From an uncultured Verrucomicrobiota bacterium (GTDB lineage Bacteria > Verrucomicrobiota > Verrucomicrobiia > Chthoniobacterales > SZAS-18), in contig CALMOL010000196.1 in NCBI GenBank assembly GCA_937871685.1, positions 1 through 7,289 on the forward strand: a stretch of DNA of 7,289 nucleotides. The letters are read 5' to 3'. Shown in pieces: positions 1 through 7,289 of this stretch. The first letter of the stretch is position 1. Each line of letters opens with the position of its first letter. The notes beneath the pieces are model-generated. The model was not told the origin of the DNA and ran no database searches. It saw only the letters and a list, made by a program, of their open reading frames with translations. The position numbers and the translations under genes are program-made.

Positions 1-2586
<2,586 letters not shown>

Positions 2587-2599
2587 GAGGGGGCCGGGA

Positions 2600-2645
2600 A
2601 AACTCGAAACTCGAAGTTCGAAACTCGAAACAAGCGCCGAAAAGG
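2600..2645 (+). repeat. Left arm of 46-bp inverted repeat
   Basis: This arm matches the reverse complement of 3132-3177 at 45 of 46 positions; the only mismatch is 2609 versus 3168. The 36-bp stretch 2610-2645 is perfect. The arm contains four tandem heptamers at 2602-2629 (ACTCGAA, ACTCGAA, GTTCGAA, ACTCGAA), followed by a GC-richer segment ending in CCGAAAAGG. Weaker similarity to the other arm continues to about 2660 with a 1-nt gap, through a tandem octamer pair (TCGGAAGG, TCGGAAAG at 2646-2661). In RNA the two arms would form a long, nearly perfect stem, a potential RNase III substrate. Confidence 0.93.
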
Positions 2646-2693
2646 TCGGAAGGTCGGAAAGCGGGAAAGGAAGCGAAGGGCCAAAAAGGGCCT

Positions 2694-3092
2694 TCAAGTG
2701 TTCTTGCGGACGATTGCGCCGAAGATGTTCATGAGTTCCGAGGCCTCCTGGACAAAGGCGCGGCGGCGCTCTTCCAGCGAGGGGTCGTCCTCGACCGAGA
2801 GCAGGCGCAACCAATAGCGGGATTCCTTCGCCTCCTTCCGGCAGACCTTCACGCGATAGCCGAAATCCTTCTTGCTCAGCGATTCCACGGCTTCGATGAA
2901 GTTTGCGCCCACCGAACCGGAGGCACGGACCAACTGCCGCACATCCTCTTGGTGAGCAATGGAGACAGGCAATCGCCTCACCCAAGCGCGGATATCCTTG
3001 GCAAACCGAAACGTGCGCTCCTCCAAGCCATAGCTGGAATCATCGCCGTCGCGGATGCGCGGGTCTTCGTCGCTCTCGTCAGCTCCGGCCAT
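2694..3092 (-). CDS. Four-helix-bundle protein of the S23 / 23S rRNA intervening-sequence (IVP) family
   Basis: This 132-aa soluble protein has no signal peptide or membrane segment. After an acidic leader (residues 1-26), helices cover the rest. The most recognisable block is at residues 53-98: QLVRASGSVGANFIEA, then ESLSKKDFGYR, then CRKEAKESRYWLRLL. This is the signature pattern of the IVP/S23 family (helix with R-A-S-G-S-V-x-A-N, then S-x-K-E/D-F). Length is near the family norm of about 115-130 aa. Such ORFs occur inside 23S rRNA intervening sequences and as stand-alone genes; related bundles act as nucleic-acid-binding accessory proteins in diversity-generating retroelements (Avd), but the function of this subgroup is unknown. 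It lies 86 bp after the homocysteine module and 107 bp before the folate/B12 module, co-directional with both. By hand count about 30 of 132 codons end in A or T, more than in the flanking metH pieces, which hints at separate origin. The ATG at 3092 has no strong ribosome-binding site. Confidence 0.9.
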   Translation of the reverse strand: MAGADESDEDPRIRDGDDSSYGLEERTFRFAKDIRAWVRRLPVSIAHQEDVRQLVRASGSVGANFIEAVESLSKKDFGYRVKVCRKEAKESRYWLRLLSVEDDPSLEERRRAFVQEASELMNIFGAIVRKNT

Positions 3093-3131
3093 ATTCGATT
3101 GCCGCTTGCGCCGTGCTTTCGGCCTTTCCAG

Positions 3132-3177
3132 CCTTTTCGGCGCTTGTTTCGAGTTTCGAACTTCGAGCTTCGAGTTT
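3132..3177 (-). repeat. Right arm of 46-bp inverted repeat
   Basis: This is the reverse-complement partner of 2600-2645. Read on the minus strand it starts with AAACTCGAAG and carries heptamers ACTCGAA, GCTCGAA, GTTCGAA, ACTCGAA (3175 down to 3148), then the same CAAGCGCCGAAAAGG segment. It begins immediately after the tandem stop codons (TAA TAA, 3181-3176) of the homocysteine module, and the second TAA overlaps its first two bases. The 486-nt interval between the two arms holds the whole four-helix-bundle gene. Confidence 0.93.
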
Positions 3178-3178
3178 A

Positions 3179-4273
3179 TTACGCCACCAACGCCTCCAGG
3201 CCGCTCAACCGCAGCCTCGGCTCGGCGCTCGGCAACGGCCGCGGCCTGATCCCCCGCACCGCCTCGGCGATGGCCTTGATGTGCGCCGGCGTGGTGCCGC
3301 AGCAGCCGCCCACGATGTTCAGCAGGCCGTCCTCGGCCCAGGCCTTCAACTGCGGCGCGAGCGTTTCCGGCGTCTCCGGGAAGCCGGTGGGCGAGAGCGG
3401 GTCGGGCAGGCCGGCGTTCGGGTAGGCGCTCACGTAGATCGGCGCCACGCGGCCCAGCGCCTCGATGTGCGGGCGCATCTCCTGCGGGCCGAGCGCGCAG
3501 TTCAGGCCCACGCTCAGGATCGGCGCGTGGGACACCGACGTGAAGAACGCCTCCACCGTCTGGCCCGTGAGCGTGCGGCCGGACAGGTCGGTGATCGTGC
3601 CGGAGATCATCATCGGCACGCGCTGGGAAGGATGCTCGTCGAAGTGGTCCAGGACGGCCACGATGGCGGCCTTGGCGTTGAGCGTGTCGAAGATCGTCTC
3701 GATGAGGATCACGTCCACGCCGCCGTCGAGCAGGCCGCGCACTTCCTCGGCGTAGGCGGCGCGCACTTGGTCGAAGGTCACGTCGCGCGCGCCGGGATCG
3801 TTGACGTCGCGGGAAATGGAAAGCGTCTTCGAGAGCGGCCCGATCGCGCCGGCCACGAAGCGCGGCCGGCCATCCTCGGCGGCCACGCGGTCGGCGGCGC
3901 GGCGGGCGCAGCCGGCGGCGGCCACGTTCATCTCGTAGGCGAGCGATTCCAGGCCGTATTCGGCCTGCGAGAGCGAGGTCGCGTTGAAGGTGTTGGTCTC
4001 GATCAGATCCGCCCCGGCGCGCAGGAACTCCGCGTGAATCTCCTCGATCAGCTCCGGCCGCGTGAGCGAGAGGAGGTCGTTGTTGCCCTTCAGATCAGAT
4101 GGATGGTCGGCGAAGCGCGCGCCGCGGAAGTCCGCCTCGGTCAGCCGGCGCGCCTGGACGTTCGTGCCCATCGCGCCGTCGATGATGACGATGCGCTCGC
4201 GCAGGAGACGCTCCAGCGGGTGGATTCCGTCCGGCTGGCGAGCATCGAAAAAGAACGAGGGCGGCAGGCTCAT
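3179..4273 (-). CDS. metH: Homocysteine S-methyltransferase module of cobalamin-dependent methionine synthase (MetH N-terminal part as separate protein)
   Basis: This 364-aa TIM-barrel protein binds homocysteine through a zinc ion and supplies the acceptor half of the MetH reaction. DGAMGT is at residues 32-37, ETNTFNATS at 92-100, and the zinc ligands are Cys259 (in GLNCALG) and Cys324-Cys325 (in GGCCGTTP), equivalent to E. coli MetH Cys247/310/311. Similarity to E. coli MetH runs along the whole chain, and the protein ends with RLSGLEALVA. In one-piece MetH the equivalent segment (RLSGLEPLNI) links this barrel to the folate barrel. The chain therefore stops at the inter-domain linker, with two consecutive TAA codons. 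The next cistron downstream is the four-helix-bundle gene, then the remaining MetH domains. The ATG at 4273 gives an N-terminus of usual length; no clear Shine-Dalgarno is visible. A stand-alone BHMT/MmuM-type enzyme is less likely, given the match to MetH and the neighbouring module. Confidence 0.95.
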   Translation of the reverse strand: MSLPPSFFFDARQPDGIHPLERLLRERIVIIDGAMGTNVQARRLTEADFRGARFADHPSDLKGNNDLLSLTRPELIEEIHAEFLRAGADLIETNTFNATSLSQAEYGLESLAYEMNVAAAGCARRAADRVAAEDGRPRFVAGAIGPLSKTLSISRDVNDPGARDVTFDQVRAAYAEEVRGLLDGGVDVILIETIFDTLNAKAAIVAVLDHFDEHPSQRVPMMISGTITDLSGRTLTGQTVEAFFTSVSHAPILSVGLNCALGPQEMRPHIEALGRVAPIYVSAYPNAGLPDPLSPTGFPETPETLAPQLKAWAEDGLLNIVGGCCGTTPAHIKAIAEAVRGIRPRPLPSAEPRLRLSGLEALVA

Positions 4274-4322
4274 GGCCGAGAAAGTTCCGCCGTCGTTCGT
4301 GGCTAGGCAAAGGATTTATTCA

Positions 4323-4344
4323 CGTATCATGATGAAAGGATATG
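4323..4344. promoter_or_regulatory. Candidate operator dyad upstream of metH
   Basis: The sequence CGTATC, 10 nt, GATATG forms an inverted repeat matching 5 of 6 positions per half-site. Inside it is a perfect 8-bp palindrome, ATCATGAT (4326-4333). It lies in an AT-rich island within otherwise GC-rich DNA and overlaps the candidate -10 and spacer of the metH promoter, a position suited to a repressor. Methionine genes in several phyla are controlled by dimeric repressors, but I cannot assign this site to a known regulator. Assignment is from symmetry and position only. Confidence 0.35.
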
Positions 4345-4353
4345 TTCTGTCAT
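4326..4353 (-). promoter_or_regulatory. Candidate sigma70-type promoter for the metH operon
   Basis: On the minus strand, ATGACA (4353-4348, 5 of 6 to the -35 consensus) is followed after 16 nt by CATGAT (4331-4326, 4 of 6 to the -10 consensus). Transcription would start near 4319, giving a leader of roughly 45 nt before the homocysteine-module ATG at 4273. The leader is too short for a cobalamin or SAM riboswitch, and I recognise no conserved riboswitch core here. Confidence 0.4.
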
Positions 4354-4443
4354 GCCACGCTCCTCGCTTTCTCCCGCGCGGGCGCGACTTTTGCTGCGAT
4401 GGTCCGCCAGACTTCTGTCATCTGCCGTTCGTCCCCTGAAGCC

Positions 4444-7182
4444 ATGATTGTCCCCCACCTGCCTTTCTCGGCCGTCCGCGCGCTTCGCCCGGCGGCCTTT
4501 TTGCTGCTGGCCGCCATGCTGGCCGGCCCGGCCACCGCGCAGCTCACGCGCGTGCCAAACACCACCCTCTTCGCCGCAGGCGCGCTCCCGGCCAGTGCCC
4601 CGACGACCGGCTATGCGCTGGCGGATGCCTTCCCCGGCATCACCTTTGACTATCCGCTGAAAGCGGTGACACCACCCGGCGAGACGAACCGCATCTTCGT
4701 CATCGAAAAGGCCGGCAAGATCAAGGTGATCACCAACTTGGCCAGCCCGGCATCCTCGGTCTTCCTCGACCTGACCACCCGCGCCTCGTTTCCCGTGTAT
4801 GGCCCCCCTCCCGGCAACGAGTGCGGCCTGCTCGGGCTGGCCTTCCACCCGAACTACGCCACGAACGGGTATTTCTACATCTTCTATTCCACGCGGGACG
4901 CGAGCAACAACCTGTTTCAACGCGTGTCGCGCTTCACCGTCTCGGCCAGCCCCAACGTGGCCAACGCGGCCTCCGAGCAGATCCTGCTTTCCCAGGCGGA
5001 CGACTTCACAAACCACAACGGCGGCGACCTCTGCTTTGGCTCGGACGGCTACCTCTACGTCTCGTTGGGCGACGAAGGCGACGCCAACGACACGGGCGCC
5101 AACTCCCAGCGCATCAACAAGGATTTCTTTTCCGGCATGATCCGCCTGGACGTGGACCGTCGCGCGGCCAACCTCGAGCCGAACACCCATCCGGCGGTCG
5201 TGATCAACGGCGTGACCGGCACGGCCAACTACAAGGTCCCCGCGGACAACCCCTGGGTCGGCGCCACCTCGTTCAACGGCTCCGCCGTGTCGCCGACGAG
5301 CGTGCGGACGGAATGGTATGCGGTGGGCCTGCGCAATCCCTACCGCTTTTCCATCGATCCGCCCACCGGCCGGATCTACGTCGGCGACGTCGGCCAGGGC
5401 GCGCGCGAGGAGATCGACCTCATCGTCAAGGGCGGCAACTACGGCTGGAACTACCGGGAGGGGCTCATCGCGCGGCCCGGCTCCGGCACCCCGCCGGCGG
5501 CGGCCGTCTTCATCGACCCCATCCTCGACTATCCGCGCTCGGACGGCTTCTCCGTGACCGGCGGGCTCGTGTATCGCGGGTCCAACCTGCCGGCCCTCTA
5601 CGGCCAGTATGTGTTCGCCGACTACGGCGGAAACATCTGGCGAGTGCCGCTCAACGAGGCCACGGGCGCGGGCACGACCACCCCGGCTACCAAGGTTCTG
5701 ATCGGCAACAAGTCTTCGCTTGTGGCCTTCGGCACCGACCCGCGGAACAACGACGTCCTGATCTGCTACCTCGCCACGGCCGGCGCCGCCGATCCCGGCC
5801 GCCTGCTGCGGCTCGTCGCCTCCGGCGCGCCCACCACGACGTTCCCGGCCACGCTTGCGGCGACCGGCGCCTTTTCCAACCTCGCGACGCTCACGCCGAA
5901 CGCCGGCGTCGTCGCCTACGAGCCGAACGTCCCGTTCTGGTCGGACTTCGCCGAGAAGCTCCGCTGGTTTTCGATTCCGAACACGGCGAACACCATGGCG
6001 TTCAGCGAGGACGGCAACTGGACGTTCCCGGCCGGCACCGTGTGGGTGAAGCACTTCGACCTTGACCTCAACCGCTCCGGGACCGGCGCGTCGAACAAGC
6101 GGCGCGTCGAGACGCGCTTCATCGTCCGCACGTCGGACGGCATCTACGGCATCACCTACAAGTGGCGGGCTGACCAGACCAACGCCGACCTCGTGCCCGA
6201 CGCGGGCGACACGCAAAACTTCACCGTGACGGAAAGCGGCGGCGCCACGCGCACCCAGACCTGGATCTATCCGAGCCGCACGAACTGTCTGAACTGCCAC
6301 ACCACCGCGGCCGGCTTCGCGCTCTCCTTCAACACGCCGCAGCTCAACCGGGCCAACGTCTTCGGCTCGCAGACGCAAAACCAGATCGTGGCCCTCCACG
6401 GCGCCGGGTATCTGACTTCGCCCGGCTCGCCCAGTGCGGCCGGCTACGCGCGCTACGTCCGGGCCGACGACGCCACCACCACGCTCGAGTGGCGCGTGCG
6501 CTCCTACCTCGCCGTGAACTGTGTTTCCTGCCACCAGCCCGGCGGTCCCGCGCAGGGCAACTGGGACGCGCGCACCCTCCTGAGCACCGGGCAGACCGGC
6601 ATCATCGACGGCGCGCTCGTCAATCCCCTCGGCGACGCCGCCAACCGCGTGATCGTCCGCGGCAACACCGCCCACTCGATGATCCACCGCCGCGTGAGCG
6701 CCGCGATCAACTCGGGCATCCACATGCCGCCCCTCGCCACCAACGAGATCAACCAGGAGGCCGTGAACCTCCTCGCCGCGTGGATCAACGGCCCCGCGAC
6801 CTCCTACCAGACATTCCCGGAATGGCAGCTCGCCCGGTTCGGCTCCACCACCGCGCCGGCCGCCCAGGACATGGCCGACCCCGACGGCGACGGCACCGAG
6901 AACTTCTTCGAATACCTGCTCGGCACCAATCCGCTTCTCGCCTCCGAACGGTGGTCTTACAACGTGGAGCCGCGCCCCGGCAACCAAATCTCCGTTGTCT
7001 TCCCGCGCTTGGCCAACCGCGGCTACCGCGTCCTCTCCTCGTTCGACCTCCAGTCGTGGACCCCGTGGGACGTGCCCGCCAACGTGCTTGCCTTCCCGAC
7101 CACGGGTTCCCTGGGTGAAATCGTGGGACCGAAAGATCCCGGCGGCCGGCAGTTCTTCCAGGTTGAGGTGCGGGCGCCGTAA
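4444..7182 (+). CDS. Secreted PQQ-type sugar dehydrogenase-like beta-propeller fused to di-haem cytochrome region
   Basis: This 912-aa exported protein is predicted to oxidise a sugar or alcohol-type substrate outside the cytoplasm and pass electrons to covalently bound haem c. The ATG at 4444 is chosen because it places a signal peptide at the N-terminus (Arg11 and Arg14, hydrophobic AAFLLLAAMLAG, cleavage probably after ATA). An in-frame ATG at 4342 would add 34 residues and bury it. Residues about 45-458 form a glucose/sorbosone dehydrogenase (GSDH) propeller: NHNGGDL with His191 and GLRNPYRF with Arg297 align with the catalytic His and Arg motifs of soluble glucose dehydrogenase. Residues about 465-780 resemble the HNE_0200-type domain (NVPFWSDFAEKLRWF, FPAGTVWVKHF) and hold two haem motifs, C615LNCH and C693VSCH, plus Met761 in HMPP as a likely axial ligand. 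The tail carries a calcium-loop-like DPDGDGTE at 812-819, then a segment typical of verrucomicrobial secreted proteins. Substrate is unknown, and PQQ use is inferred. Confidence 0.9.
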   Translation: MIVPHLPFSAVRALRPAAFLLLAAMLAGPATAQLTRVPNTTLFAAGALPASAPTTGYALADAFPGITFDYPLKAVTPPGETNRIFVIEKAGKIKVITNLASPASSVFLDLTTRASFPVYGPPPGNECGLLGLAFHPNYATNGYFYIFYSTRDASNNLFQRVSRFTVSASPNVANAASEQILLSQADDFTNHNGGDLCFGSDGYLYVSLGDEGDANDTGANSQRINKDFFSGMIRLDVDRRAANLEPNTHPAVVINGVTGTANYKVPADNPWVGATSFNGSAVSPTSVRTEWYAVGLRNPYRFSIDPPTGRIYVGDVGQGAREEIDLIVKGGNYGWNYREGLIARPGSGTPPAAAVFIDPILDYPRSDGFSVTGGLVYRGSNLPALYGQYVFADYGGNIWRVPLNEATGAGTTTPATKVLIGNKSSLVAFGTDPRNNDVLICYLATAGAADPGRLLRLVASGAPTTTFPATLAATGAFSNLATLTPNAGVVAYEPNVPFWSDFAEKLRWFSIPNTANTMAFSEDGNWTFPAGTVWVKHFDLDLNRSGTGASNKRRVETRFIVRTSDGIYGITYKWRADQTNADLVPDAGDTQNFTVTESGGATRTQTWIYPSRTNCLNCHTTAAGFALSFNTPQLNRANVFGSQTQNQIVALHGAGYLTSPGSPSAAGYARYVRADDATTTLEWRVRSYLAVNCVSCHQPGGPAQGNWDARTLLSTGQTGIIDGALVNPLGDAANRVIVRGNTAHSMIHRRVSAAINSGIHMPPLATNEINQEAVNLLAAWINGPATSYQTFPEWQLARFGSTTAPAAQDMADPDGDGTENFFEYLLGTNPLLASERWSYNVEPRPGNQISVVFPRLANRGYRVLSSFDLQSWTPWDVPANVLAFPTTGSLGEIVGPKDPGGRQFFQVEVRAP

Positions 7183-7203
7183 GCTTGTCGCTGGTGGCGG
7201 CGA

Positions 7204-7224
7204 CCCGTCCGCGCCGCGGACGGG
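7204..7224. terminator. Perfect 21-nt GC-rich palindrome, possible terminator hairpin
   Basis: CCCGTCCGCG and CGCGGACGGG flank a single C, a perfect inverted repeat lying 21 nt past the TAA of the dehydrogenase gene. It can fold into an 8-bp stem with a 5-nt loop. There is no U-tract on either side, so it is not a canonical intrinsic terminator. Terminating or protecting the 3' end of the upstream mRNA is inference from its position. Confidence 0.4.
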
Positions 7225-7289
7225 ACGGTCTATTCCGTCCTCGCCATCGACGCGAAGGACGGCCAGATCGCCGTCCGCGGCTGGACCGA

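Larger units (their letters stand above)
2600..3177 (-). mobile_element. Inverted-repeat-bounded element carrying a four-helix-bundle (IVS-like) gene
   Basis: A 578-bp unit is delimited by near-identical 46-bp inverted repeats and encloses one small four-helix-bundle gene. It encodes no transposase. Its organisation resembles the intervening sequences of bacterial 23S rRNA genes: a long stem made by terminal repeats, with an S23-type ORF in the loop. Here it sits between two protein-coding cistrons instead of inside rRNA. The right edge falls 2 nt past the TAA of the homocysteine module, and the left edge 13 nt before the ATG of the folate/B12 module. I see no convincing target-site duplication at the edges. 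Deleting the unit exactly would leave the two cistrons 14 nt apart, with the stop intact and the second ATG out of frame. That fits insertion into a tight two-gene operon better than a recent break of a fused gene. That it is mobile is inference from structure. Confidence 0.65.

Noticed and set aside
2676..2694. Small hairpin (GGCC pairs around an A-rich loop) just after the four-helix-bundle stop
   Set aside because: Only about four to six pairs with a wobble or mismatch, and no downstream T-run on the coding strand. Too weak to call a terminator.
2903..4306. 467-aa plus-strand open frame antisense to the homocysteine module
   Set aside because: It is a shadow of the metH N-terminal module, which carries the conserved zinc cysteines. 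Composition is Arg/Ala/Gly/Val-rich with no family resemblance.
4333..4372. GAGGAGCG string on the minus strand upstream of metH, reminiscent of the SAH riboswitch core
   Set aside because: The second conserved block (CAGGCUCG type) and the expected helices are absent, and the string lies around or upstream of the predicted promoter -35. Treated as chance similarity.
4342..4443. Upstream in-frame ATG at 4342 as the start of the dehydrogenase
   Set aside because: It would add 34 residues before the signal peptide and overlap the metH promoter region. The ATG at 4444 gives a standard N-terminus.
4327..6987. 886-aa open frame on the minus strand, antisense to the dehydrogenase gene
   Set aside because: The opposite strand encodes an unmistakable GSDH/cytochrome protein with signal peptide and haem motifs. 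This frame has low-complexity Val/Gly/Arg/Ala composition and no domain signature.

Overview
The window is high-GC bacterial DNA. It most likely comes from a verrucomicrobial (possibly Opitutales-type) genome. Two things suggest this, both as inference. One is the C-terminal architecture of the secreted oxidoreductase: a DxDxDG calcium-type motif, an ExLxGTNPL segment and a 'YRVLSSFDLQSW' tail. The other is a four-helix-bundle (23S intervening-sequence-type) protein gene flanked by inverted repeats, a kind of element common in that phylum.

Layout. Positions 1-4273 on the minus strand carry cobalamin-dependent methionine synthase (MetH) split into two cistrons. In transcription order, the homocysteine/zinc module (3179-4273) comes first. 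The pterin/cap/B12/activation module follows (2586 down to 1, running off the left edge with roughly 20 C-terminal residues missing). Together they reproduce the full MetH domain set, cut exactly at the linker between the homocysteine and folate barrels. Between them lies a compact 578-bp element (2600-3177). It consists of a 46-bp inverted repeat with one mismatch, enclosing a 132-aa S23/IVP-like four-helix-bundle gene in the same orientation. The element begins 2 nt after the first stop codon of the upstream module and ends 13 nt before the ATG of the downstream module. In the metH transcript the arms could pair and loop out the small gene.

Positions 4274-4443 form a divergent intergenic region. 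It holds a plausible sigma70-type promoter for metH and an overlapping dyad (CGTATC-N10-GATATG) that could be an operator.

Positions 4444-7182 on the plus strand encode a 912-aa exported protein. It has a glucose/sorbosone dehydrogenase-type beta-propeller, a second domain of the kind often found with such propellers, two CxxCH haem motifs and a calcium-binding-like C-terminal tail. It is probably a periplasmic or surface quinoprotein-like dehydrogenase that passes electrons to its own haems. It has no evident functional link to metH. The last 107 bp hold a perfect 21-nt palindrome and a stretch of uncertain coding content.

The observation most worth following is the repeat-bounded four-helix-bundle element placed precisely at the domain junction of a two-piece metH.
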